DNA of 27,232 nucleotides. It comes from CAZUSO01 sp964622775. GTDB lineage: Bacteria > Bacteroidota > Bacteroidia > Chitinophagales > Chitinophagaceae. Made by a program: the position numbers and the translations under genes. Below, one piece after another: positions 14,512-22,001 of this stretch; positions within the stretch are counted from its first letter, which is position 1; each line of letters opens with the position of its first letter. The notes under the pieces were generated by a model, which was given only the letters and a program-made list of their open reading frames with translations, searched no databases and was not told the DNA's origin. Where the stretch lies: positions 1 to 27,232 of the forward strand of contig CAZUSO010000038.1 of the NCBI GenBank assembly GCA_964622775.1, in the 5' to 3' direction.

Positions 14512-15522
14512 TTGACAAAGCCTGTAAATATCTTAGCAATAGAGTCCTCCTGCGATGAAACCTCGGCCGCCGTACTGCAGGACGGACGGGTATTGAGCAA
14601 TATCATCGCCACGCAAAAAGTACATGAGCAATTCGGCGGCGTTGTGCCCGAACTGGCTTCCCGCGCCCATCTGCAAAATATTGTTCCTGTAGTGCAGCAG
14701 GCAATGCAACAGGCAGGCCTGTCGGGTACGCAAATGTCAGCCGTGGCATTCACGCAGGCGCCGGGTCTGATCGGTTCGCTGCTGGTAGGCGCCGGCTTTG
14801 CCAAATCGCTGGCTCAGGCCTGGTCGGTTCCGCTTATAGCCGTCAATCACATGCAGGCGCATGTGCTGGCACACTGGATTGATGACCCTGTCCCCTCGTT
14901 TCCGTTTCTCTGCCTCACAGTTTCCGGCGGGCACACGCAAGTGGTGGTTTGCCACGCACCGTTAGAGATGCAGATTATCGGCACAACCCTGGATGATGCA
15001 GCCGGAGAGGCTTTTGATAAGATTGCCAAGATGCTGAATCTGCCTTATCCGGGAGGTCCGCTGATTGACAAGTATGCACAAAGTGGTAACCCGGAAGCCT
15101 TTCATTTTCCGATTCCGGAGATTAAAGATTTCGATTTCAGCTTCAGCGGCGTCAAGACTTCCGTATTATATTTTTTACAGAAAATGACGAAGCAGGATCC
15201 TGATTTTATTATTGCAAACAACAATGATATCTGCGCTTCCGTACAGCAAACCATCGTCCGTATCTTAACAGGAAAGCTCAAAAAGGCGGCACAGGAAACC
15301 GGAATAACTCATGTCGGAATTGCCGGCGGCGTATCTGCCAACAGCGGCTTGCGCAAAGCGCTGACTCAATTAGGAGCGGAAAATAACTGGAAAACCTATT
15401 TGCCCAAATTTGAATATTGCACCGACAATGCCGCTATGATTGGAATGGTGGCTCATTATAAATATCTCCGGCATCAGTTTGCTGCTTTGGACATTACGCC
15501 TGCTGCTCGTATAGAATGGTAA
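14512..15522 (+). CDS. tsaD: tRNA threonylcarbamoyladenosine transferase TsaD
   Basis: TsaD, with TsaB and TsaE, transfers the threonylcarbamoyl group to A37 of ANN-decoding tRNAs (t6A). The protein opens with the family start ILAIESSCDETSAAVL. It has the metal-binding NHMQAH (His113, His117), the nucleotide-binding SGGHTQ (138-143), SFSGVKTSV, GIAGGVSANSGLR and CTDNAAMIG with Asp305 as third metal ligand. No ATG precedes the conserved start. TTG 14512 gives MTKPVNILAIESS and 336 residues. TTG 14488 would add eight residues but overlaps a -7 promoter element, so 14512 is preferred. trmN6 follows after 6 nt, making a two-gene tRNA-modification unit. TsaB and TsaE are not in the window. Confidence 0.96.
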   Translation: MTKPVNILAIESSCDETSAAVLQDGRVLSNIIATQKVHEQFGGVVPELASRAHLQNIVPVVQQAMQQAGLSGTQMSAVAFTQAPGLIGSLLVGAGFAKSLAQAWSVPLIAVNHMQAHVLAHWIDDPVPSFPFLCLTVSGGHTQVVVCHAPLEMQIIGTTLDDAAGEAFDKIAKMLNLPYPGGPLIDKYAQSGNPEAFHFPIPEIKDFDFSFSGVKTSVLYFLQKMTKQDPDFIIANNNDICASVQQTIVRILTGKLKKAAQETGITHVGIAGGVSANSGLRKALTQLGAENNWKTYLPKFEYCTDNAAMIGMVAHYKYLRHQFAALDITPAARIEW

Positions 15523-15528
15523 TCATCA

Positions 15529-16263
15529 ATGGCAAATAATTGGTTTCAGTTTAAGCAGTTTCGTATTGAGCAGGATCAATGCGCAATGAAGGTGTCCACC
15601 GATGCCTGCATTCAGGGAGCATGGGCTGCGGATGTATGGAAAGCCTGTTTTTCCCCGAAGGAAAATATCCGGATGCTGGATATTGGTACGGGAACGGGCT
15701 TGCTGGCGCTGATGCTGGCACAGGTATGTCCCTCAGCGAATATTGACGCGGCAGAGTTGGATGATTCGGCTGCAAAGCAGGCCGGACATAATTTTGAGCA
15801 ATCGCTCTGGCACCGGCAATTGACGCTGTATCATACTTCCATACTTGATTTTGAGCCGCCGCATCTATATCAGGCCATTATCAGTAATCCGCCTTTTTTC
15901 AATAATGATTTGAAAAATAACCGGGCTCAGAAAACGATAGCACGTCATGACGATTTGCTGCCCAAACAGGAATTGGCCAAACAGGTAACCCGCCTTTTAG
16001 CGCCCGAAGGGTTTTTTTGCGTGATGTATCCGGCTTCGGGATGGCAGGCATGGCAGGATATTGCTGCTGCGCAGGGATTAGCGCTGTGGGCAATACTGCG
16101 GGTAATATCAAAACCGGGAATGACGACCAACCGTATTATCGCTATTTATAGAAAGGAATCATGTCTGAACCCTATACTGTCCGAGCTGACCATTTATGCT
16201 TCTGACAGTGTTTACAGCGATGCATTTATCCGGTTGCTGGAGCCTTATTATCTTACATTTTAG
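15529..16263 (+). CDS. trmN6: tRNA1(Val) (adenine37-N6)-methyltransferase
   Basis: The 244-residue protein fits the TrmN6/YfiC family, which methylates N6 of A37 in tRNA1(Val). The opening WFQFKQFRIEQDQCAMKVST with TDACIQGAWA is characteristic. The AdoMet loop MLDIGTGTGLLALMLAQ is at about 49-65, and the catalytic N6-adenine motif NPPF is at 120-123. It follows tsaD by 6 nt and is probably co-transcribed. Its 3' end overlaps the convergent DtxR-family gene by 11 bp (16253-16263), including both stop codons. The final residues LEPYYLTF are the expected family C-terminus, so the overlap looks genuine and not a frame error. Confidence 0.93.
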   Translation: MANNWFQFKQFRIEQDQCAMKVSTDACIQGAWAADVWKACFSPKENIRMLDIGTGTGLLALMLAQVCPSANIDAAELDDSAAKQAGHNFEQSLWHRQLTLYHTSILDFEPPHLYQAIISNPPFFNNDLKNNRAQKTIARHDDLLPKQELAKQVTRLLAPEGFFCVMYPASGWQAWQDIAAAQGLALWAILRVISKPGMTTNRIIAIYRKESCLNPILSELTIYASDSVYSDAFIRLLEPYYLTF

Positions 16264-16930
16264 GCATTTCCTGTACCATTAAGTTAAGGGCGATTTTTTC
16301 TGAAATGGTCATAAGCGGACCGTCTGCTACCTGAATCTGAACACTCCCGTCAAAAGGAAGCACATCTTTTACCAGTACCTTTGTTCCGATAGCAATACCA
16401 ATCTTTTCCAAATGTTGCAGGAAGGCATTACCTGTTTCTTTCACTGCAACAATATTCCAGAAAGAGTTGATAGCAGCGCCCGCCAGCGTTACGGTAGATG
16501 CCGGTGTAATTTCCCCTTTCGCATTGGGAATCGGGTCACCATGAGGGTCGAACTGCGGATAACCTAAATAAGCGTCTAACTTTTCAATAAGCTTGGCAGA
16601 CCGAATATGCTCAAGCTGCTCGGCCACATCATGTACTTCATCCCAGGAAAAATTTAATTTTTTGTTTAAAAACACTTCCCACAGCCGGTGCTTCCTTACA
16701 ATTTGTAATGCATGACGTAAGCCCGTAGCAGACAACTGCGTCTTTTTATATTTTTCATAATGAATCAGTTTTTTGTCGGATAATTTCTTCAGCATATCCG
16801 TAACCGTTGCCGGACGCGTGTTTACACGCTCTGCAATATCGTTTACGCTCACCGTTGCCTGCTCATTTTTATGTTGAATAACATAAATGGCCTTCAGGTA
16901 ATTTTCTTCTGCGAGACTTAATGACAGCAT
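16253..16930 (-). CDS. DtxR/MntR-family metal-dependent transcriptional regulator
   Basis: This 225-residue protein has the DtxR family order. A winged helix (about 1-70) has the recognition segment NTRPATVTDMLKKLSDKKL. A dimerisation and metal domain spans about 71-140 (RKHRLWEVFL, DEVHDVAEQLEH, DPHGDPIP). A C-terminal FeoA/SH3-like domain covers about 150-225. Aligned with C. diphtheriae DtxR, His81, Glu85, His100, Glu107 and His108 keep metal ligands. Position 104 is Glu, as in MntR, where DtxR has Cys102, whereas the MntR N-terminal ligands Asp8 and Glu11 are Asn10 and Lys13. Fe versus Mn response is therefore unclear. Such proteins repress metal uptake genes; none is nearby. TATTTTTG lies 24 nt upstream. 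It is convergent with and overlaps trmN6. Confidence 0.93.
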   Translation of the reverse strand: MLSLSLAEENYLKAIYVIQHKNEQATVSVNDIAERVNTRPATVTDMLKKLSDKKLIHYEKYKKTQLSATGLRHALQIVRKHRLWEVFLNKKLNFSWDEVHDVAEQLEHIRSAKLIEKLDAYLGYPQFDPHGDPIPNAKGEITPASTVTLAGAAINSFWNIVAVKETGNAFLQHLEKIGIAIGTKVLVKDVLPFDGSVQIQVADGPLMTISEKIALNLMVQEMPKM

Positions 16931-16954
16931 AGCTTAATGGTTGAATAATTCGCG

Positions 16955-16962
16955 CAAAAATA
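16955..16962 (-). promoter_or_regulatory. -7 element for the DtxR-family gene
   Basis: TATTTTTG on the minus strand is an exact TAnnTTTG, 24 nt before the ATG. The divergent 206-bp gap to the next gene also holds TATATTTG on the plus strand at 16994-17001. Confidence 0.4.
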
Positions 16963-17136
16963 ATTTAATATACAGCGATAATACGGCATTAAGTATATTT
17001 GTTTGGCGGATGCCTGCAGAGCGTATGTTGAGCTATGCTCCGGAATGCGGGCTATGCTGTTAATATTATCGTTCCTTTGATGAGATTACAGGAATGATAC
17101 AGGAAAACCGGACACCCGATTTTAATTGCTTTTTTA

Positions 17137-18444
17137 ATGAAACGTTTTTTTAGCATCATATTATCCCTGATATTCTTACTGACGATTTCCCAGGATAGCC
17201 ATGCCCAGTTCTGGAAACGAAAATCGAAACGAAAATCAAACGCCACGGTGACACGGGAAAATCGTTTGCCCGCTGCTGTCGGGTCGGAGGATTCATCCGA
17301 TACAGAGCATTTTTTTCGGAGAAAAAAAGCCCTGCCGGAGTTCCCTCCAACCGAAAAGAAGGATGTCTATCGTGTAGATGTGTTGCTGCCTTTAAATCTG
17401 AGTAAGGCGGTGATAAACGGGAAACCGGTTTCGCGTAAAGCCATGCCGGAATCTACTGCGCATAGCATCGACTTTTATGAAGGAATCCTGATTGCCGGCG
17501 ACAGTATGGCGCATAATAATTTTAAGCTCAAATTGTATATTCACGATATTACCGAGCCGGGGAATAATGTTCATTTTTTAATCAGGCTGAATAAAATGAG
17601 GGGCACCGATTTGATAATCGGCCTGCTGCAATCTCAGGATATACCGGACGTGGCTAATTATGCCAGGAGAAATAAAATCAATTTTCTGTCGGCGCTTTCT
17701 CCTTCCGATGCAGGCATGAAGGATAACCCGTATTTCGTTTTAGTGCAGCCTACCTTACGAACACATGTTCAGAAAATCTTAGAATTTGCAGACCGGAAAT
17801 ATAAGCGCAATCCCAAGTTTCTGATATACCGGGACAGCTCTTATGCGGATGATGCCTATAATATGGTGAAAGAAGAATTCCGGAAAAGCAAAACCTTTAC
17901 TGAGTTGAAATGTAATAGTGATGCGGATTTTGAAGGATTCAAATCTCAGTTTTCCACGGAATTGGTGAATGTGATTTATTTTACCATCCTCGATACAAGG
18001 GTTGCTTATTCCCTGTTGAAAAAGCTTTCGGCTTTGGGGCCGGAATATCGTTTTGAAATATTTGGCATGCCTTCCTGGAAAGTGATCCCGGATTTGAATG
18101 TTCAGAATGCTTATCCGAACCTGGCCATTTATTATACCACGCCATTTTATTACGATACGCATTCCGGGCGGGGAGTAGAATTTTTAAAGCAATATAAAGC
18201 TTATGAAGCATCAGAGCCGGGAGAGTTTGCGTTTCGCGGCTATGAGCTGATGTACTGGATGTGTAATCTTTTACAGGAGCATGGCGTGATTATTAATGAC
18301 CATTTTCAGGATATCAGCAGTACCTTATTTACCCGGTATGATATTGCCCCGGTATGGAATGAAAAAAACGAATTTCTTTATTTTGAAAATAAAAAGCTCC
18401 ATATCCTGCGGTATGAAAACGGGAGTATGAGCATCCCGGAATAA
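17137..18444 (+). CDS. Secreted periplasmic-binding-protein-like (type 1) protein
   Basis: The 435-residue protein starts with a clear signal peptide (FFSIILSLIFLLTISQDSHA, cleavage before Gln24) followed by a basic, low-complexity linker (WKRKSKRKSNATV). From about residue 75 it shows the type 1 periplasmic-binding fold: YRVDVLLPLNLSKAV, HSIDFYEGILIAGDSMA, LKLYIHDITEPGNNV, TDLIIGLLQSQDIPDVANYA, and later GRGVEFLKQYKAYEASEPGE and RGYELMYWMC. In Bacteroidota this domain is often joined to LysM peptidoglycan-binding repeats; no LysM is visible here. Ligand unknown. It precedes the sensor kinase by 84 nt on the same strand, so it might feed a signal to that kinase, but the gap contains a promoter-like TATTTTCG, and the link is inference. 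Confidence 0.75.
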   Translation: MKRFFSIILSLIFLLTISQDSHAQFWKRKSKRKSNATVTRENRLPAAVGSEDSSDTEHFFRRKKALPEFPPTEKKDVYRVDVLLPLNLSKAVINGKPVSRKAMPESTAHSIDFYEGILIAGDSMAHNNFKLKLYIHDITEPGNNVHFLIRLNKMRGTDLIIGLLQSQDIPDVANYARRNKINFLSALSPSDAGMKDNPYFVLVQPTLRTHVQKILEFADRKYKRNPKFLIYRDSSYADDAYNMVKEEFRKSKTFTELKCNSDADFEGFKSQFSTELVNVIYFTILDTRVAYSLLKKLSALGPEYRFEIFGMPSWKVIPDLNVQNAYPNLAIYYTTPFYYDTHSGRGVEFLKQYKAYEASEPGEFAFRGYELMYWMCNLLQEHGVIINDHFQDISSTLFTRYDIAPVWNEKNEFLYFENKKLHILRYENGSMSIPE

Positions 18445-18528
18445 AAGCAGCAGCCGTTTTGCGTTACCGTTAACAGGAAGTCAATTGGGACGGAGGGATA
18501 AAGAAACGATGTTATTTTCGCAATCAGA

Positions 18529-19797
18529 ATGAAAAATGTTACGATTCGCGCCTTGTTTGCACTGGCTTTATTGTCAGCCGCCGGCATTATTGCCACCCAG
18601 ATGTATTGGGTCAACCGCGCGTATCAGTTGGAAGAAAAGGAGTTTAACCTGAATGTAACATCAAGTTTGCGCAATGTGGCCAATAAAATCTGGATGATGA
18701 AAAAAATTCAGCCCGTGGTGAACAATGTTGTTGAACAGATTCGTCCCGATTATTTTATTGTGCATATTAATGATAAAGTGGAACCGGAGGTGCTGGAACA
18801 TTTCCTGAAAGAAGAATTTACCCTGGAGAATCTCATAACCGATTTTGAATACGGAATGTACGATTGCATGAGCGACAGTATTCCTGTCAGGGGATTTGTT
18901 CCGATGGGTGCGCAAAGAATGCTGCCGGCTACTCGCCCGGAACTCCCCAGGCTGAAAAACGAAAATTATTATTTCGGCGTGTATTTCCCGGATCGGAAAA
19001 GGTTTCTCCTGTCCCAACTTTCTATCTGGACCATATCATCTTTAGTGCTGCTGCTGGTTCTTGTTTTTTTAGCCTATATCGTATTTCTCGTACTCAAACA
19101 AAAGCGGCTCAGCGAGGTGCAGAAAGACTTCGTGAACAATATGACGCATGAGTTTAAGACGCCTTTAGCCTCTATTCAGCTATCTGCTGAAGTGCTTAAA
19201 AAGCCCGGCATTATTCATAATCCGCAGCGGCTTCTGAACTATGCCACAATCATTGATAATGAAGCGGCGCAATTAGCGCTGCACGTGGAGCGGGTGCTCC
19301 AGATGGCACATGCGGAGCGGGGAACCATCCAGCTTAAAAAAGAATTGCTGAACTGGCAGGAGCTTATTCATCAGGTAACCCATAGCTTTCAAAGCCTGAT
19401 TGAAAAAAATGGCGGCACGCTTAACCTGCTGTTGCCCGAACATCCGGTGCTGTTCAACGGCGATAAACTGCATTTAAAAAATGCGCTCAATAATTTGCTG
19501 GATAATGCGGTTAAATATTGTGACAAGACCCCGGAGATAACCATCCGCCTGCAGGAAACTGCAAAGACTATTGAGCTGTCCGTACAGGATAACGGTATTG
19601 GCATTGATAAGGTGCACCTGAAGTTTTTGTTTAAGCGATTTTTTCGCGTACCGACAGGCAATGTACATGATGTGAAAGGATTCGGCATCGGGCTGAACTA
19701 TGTAAATATCATAGCAAAAGCGCATAACGGTGAAGTGTCCTGCACCAGCGAACCGGGTTTAGGGAGTATATTTGTTTTAAAATTTCATAAAAAGTAA
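18529..19797 (+). CDS. Sensor histidine kinase
   Basis: A 422-residue membrane sensor kinase. Helix 1 (about 7-25) and helix 2 (about 167-189) enclose a roughly 140-residue periplasmic domain of no recognised type. The H-box NNMTHEFKTPLASIQ puts the phosphorylated residue at His207. The ATPase domain has the N-box NLLDNAVKYC, G1 DNGIGI, an F-box (KFLFKRFFRV) and G2 GFGIGL. No HAMP domain is obvious between helix 2 and the H-box. The response regulator starts 21 nt after the stop, so the two are a pair, similar in type to RprX/RprY of Bacteroides. TATTTTCG (18513-18520), one mismatch from the -7 consensus, lies 8 nt before the ATG. Confidence 0.93.
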   Translation: MKNVTIRALFALALLSAAGIIATQMYWVNRAYQLEEKEFNLNVTSSLRNVANKIWMMKKIQPVVNNVVEQIRPDYFIVHINDKVEPEVLEHFLKEEFTLENLITDFEYGMYDCMSDSIPVRGFVPMGAQRMLPATRPELPRLKNENYYFGVYFPDRKRFLLSQLSIWTISSLVLLLVLVFLAYIVFLVLKQKRLSEVQKDFVNNMTHEFKTPLASIQLSAEVLKKPGIIHNPQRLLNYATIIDNEAAQLALHVERVLQMAHAERGTIQLKKELLNWQELIHQVTHSFQSLIEKNGGTLNLLLPEHPVLFNGDKLHLKNALNNLLDNAVKYCDKTPEITIRLQETAKTIELSVQDNGIGIDKVHLKFLFKRFFRVPTGNVHDVKGFGIGLNYVNIIAKAHNGEVSCTSEPGLGSIFVLKFHKK

Positions 19798-19818
19798 TTA
19801 ACCTTTTCAAATAATAAT

Positions 19819-20514
19819 ATGGAAGCGTCAAAAGTAAAAATCTTATTAGTGGAAGATGATCCCACCCTGGGTTTTGTAATTAAGGATAACCTGGAAGAGA
19901 GCGGCTATGAAGTGGCCTATTGCCATGACGGCGAAACCGCCTGGCAGCAGTTTATGCGAAATAACATTGACTTGTGCCTGCTGGACGTCATGTTACCCAA
20001 AAAGGACGGTATGGTATTGGCGCAACAGATTCGCAAAAAGAATGAACAAATCCCCATTCTGTTCATGACCGCCAGGTCAATGGATGCGGATCGCATCGCG
20101 GGCTTTAAAGCAGGAGGCGACGATTACATCACCAAGCCTTTCAATATGGAAGAATTGCTCTTGCGCATTGAGGTGTTTATTAAACGAACAAAAAATACGG
20201 ATAAGGACAATGTGCAGCAATATACGATCGGCAATCTTAAATTCGATTATAAGCAGCTTTCCATACAGGTAAACGGCAAGAATTTCCAGCTCACCCAGAA
20301 GGAAGCGGATTTGTTTAAATACCTGTGCGATCATCAGGATGCTGTAGTCAAGCGCGAAGATATCCTGATGTCGGTTTGGGGCAAAGATGATTATTTTTTA
20401 GGCCGTAGCATGGATGTATTTATGACTAAAATCAGGAAATATATTAAAGAAACGGAAGAGATCGAGCTTCAAACCCTGCATGGCATCGGCTTTAAATTTA
20501 TGGTTAAAAAATGA
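19819..20514 (+). CDS. OmpR/PhoB-family response regulator
   Basis: A 231-residue regulator with a normal receiver domain (1-120) and winged-helix DNA-binding domain (about 132-230). Receiver residues are complete: acidic Glu12, Asp13 and Asp14, the phosphoacceptor Asp56 (LLDVMLPKKDG), Thr84 (LFMTAR) and Lys106 (DDYITKPFN). The output domain has FQLTQKEADLFKYL, VKREDILMSVWG, and the recognition helix GRSMDVFMTKIRKYI, ending LHGIGFKFMVKK. It lies 21 nt after the kinase gene in the same operon. A 6-bp inverted repeat (TGAACA/TGTTCA, 20512-20530) overlaps its stop codon. The MacB-type permease 111 bp downstream is a plausible target or operon member, but no binding site was identified. Confidence 0.94.
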   Translation: MEASKVKILLVEDDPTLGFVIKDNLEESGYEVAYCHDGETAWQQFMRNNIDLCLLDVMLPKKDGMVLAQQIRKKNEQIPILFMTARSMDADRIAGFKAGGDDYITKPFNMEELLLRIEVFIKRTKNTDKDNVQQYTIGNLKFDYKQLSIQVNGKNFQLTQKEADLFKYLCDHQDAVVKREDILMSVWGKDDYFLGRSMDVFMTKIRKYIKETEEIELQTLHGIGFKFMVKK

Positions 20515-20625
20515 ACAGCGGTGTTGTTCAGGCAAAAGCGGGGAAATGATAAACCTTATGCATTCCCGTCTGTTATTTTGTTTGACGAATGAGATACCGG
20601 TAATATTGCAGAATATCTGAACAAT

Positions 20626-21876
20626 ATGTTTCAAAAGCTCAGCTTTGATTTTTCATTAGCCTACCGCTCCATCGTAAGCAATAAAATGCGTACCGGCATT
20701 ACTATTGGCATAATTGCGCTCGGTATTATGGCCCTGGTGGGAATACTGACGGCAATTGAGGGTATGAAAGCCAGCATCTATGCTAACTTCAGTGGTATGG
20801 GCGCCAACACTTTCCAGGTTACCAGCGCAATGCTCAAAAGCAAAAAACGAAAAGGAGGGCTCCATATCACCACCGTAGAGCAGCGATCCATCAGCTTTCA
20901 GGAAACCCGTGATTTTAAAGAACAATTCAAATTCCCCGCAACCGTTTCCGTAGCTATGAGCGGCACCAGCATTGCTACAGCGAAATACGGAGAAAAGAAA
21001 ACCAACCCTAACGTGAATGTGATGGGTGTGGATGAAAATTACCTGACCGTATCAGGAACAGACCTGACCGGCGGCCGTAATTTCTCCGCAAATGAAGTGA
21101 TATACGGTTCGTATGTTTGCATTTTAGGGAATGGTGTTGCCCAAAAACTGTTTGGCTCCAAGATGAAAAATGCATTGAACAGCAGTATTACGGTGGGTTA
21201 TATCAGGTATTTGGTCATTGGCGTGGCAGCATCCAAAGGGAGCAGCATGATCAGCAATGTGGACAATACGATCTTTGTCCCTCTGCAAAATGCCCGCTCG
21301 GTTTATAACCGGAATGAACCTTCTTTCGTAATGAGTGTCCGGGTGCCGCAAGTGACCATGATAGATGCTGCGGCAGAAGAAACGGAAGGACTGTTTCGTC
21401 AGATCCGTAAGGTGCCTTTGGGCGCGGAATCCAATTTCAGTGTTAATAAGAACGACAATTTAGCCGCGATGCTGATGGATAACATCGGGTTTGTGAGCTT
21501 TGCGGCGATGGCCATCGGCTTCATCACCCTGCTGGGTGCAGCTATCGGATTGATGAATATTATGCTGGTGTCGGTTGCGGAGCGTACCCGCGAAATTGGT
21601 GTAAGCAAAGCGCTGGGCGCACGGAGCAGCGTTATTCGCAGGCAGTTTCTTTCCGAATCGGTATTGATCAGTATCGCCGGAGGCATATTGGGTGTTGCGC
21701 TCGGCATCCTGATAGGCAATATCGTTTCTCTGTTATTAAGCAGCGGATTTTTAGTGCCCTGGGGCTGGATGAGTATGGGGCTGGTGTTATGCACGATCGT
21801 CGGCTTGCTTTCGGGCATTTACCCGGCTTCCAGGGCTGCGCGGCTCAATCCTATTGATGCATTGCGTTATGAATAG
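20626..21876 (+). CDS. MacB/FtsX-family ABC transporter permease
   Basis: This 416-residue protein has the MacB-type fold: a helix near the N-terminus (about 23-44, RTGITIGIIALGIMALVGIL) and a large periplasmic MacB_PCD domain (about 50-270) with VNVMGVDENYLTVSG, LTGGRNFSANE and the VILG-like YVCILGNGVAQKLFG. The C-terminal FtsX domain has three helices, including GAAIGLMNIMLVSVAERTRE and EIGVSKALGARSSVIRRQFL, and ends GIYPASRAARLNPIDALRYE. These proteins work with a LolD-like ATPase to export peptides, toxins or lipoproteins by mechanotransmission. No ATPase or MacA adaptor is adjacent. It follows the response regulator by 111 bp on the same strand. Confidence 0.92.
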   Translation: MFQKLSFDFSLAYRSIVSNKMRTGITIGIIALGIMALVGILTAIEGMKASIYANFSGMGANTFQVTSAMLKSKKRKGGLHITTVEQRSISFQETRDFKEQFKFPATVSVAMSGTSIATAKYGEKKTNPNVNVMGVDENYLTVSGTDLTGGRNFSANEVIYGSYVCILGNGVAQKLFGSKMKNALNSSITVGYIRYLVIGVAASKGSSMISNVDNTIFVPLQNARSVYNRNEPSFVMSVRVPQVTMIDAAAEETEGLFRQIRKVPLGAESNFSVNKNDNLAAMLMDNIGFVSFAAMAIGFITLLGAAIGLMNIMLVSVAERTREIGVSKALGARSSVIRRQFLSESVLISIAGGILGVALGILIGNIVSLLLSSGFLVPWGWMSMGLVLCTIVGLLSGIYPASRAARLNPIDALRYE

Positions 21877-21890
21877 CGTATCAGGTACAT

Positions 21891-21999
21891 ATTCCTGATG
21901 CGAGGGTGTATGGTTATGGTGGGTAAGGCACCCGCTACGGCGGCAGTGCGAAAATTTGAAATGCGTCCACGATCCGGCCATTCCTGATGCGAGGGTGTA
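21891..21999 (+). repeat. 20-bp direct repeat pair with dispersed-repeat end between
   Basis: ATTCCTGATGCGAGGGTGTA occurs at 21891-21910 and again, identically, at 21980-21999. Between them, GCGAAAATTTGAAATGCGTC at 21948-21967 matches the end motif of the dispersed intergenic repeat. The whole lies in the 125-bp gap between two convergent genes. The direct repeats may flank an inserted element or be its ends. Confidence 0.7.
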
Positions 22000-22001
22000 G
22001 G

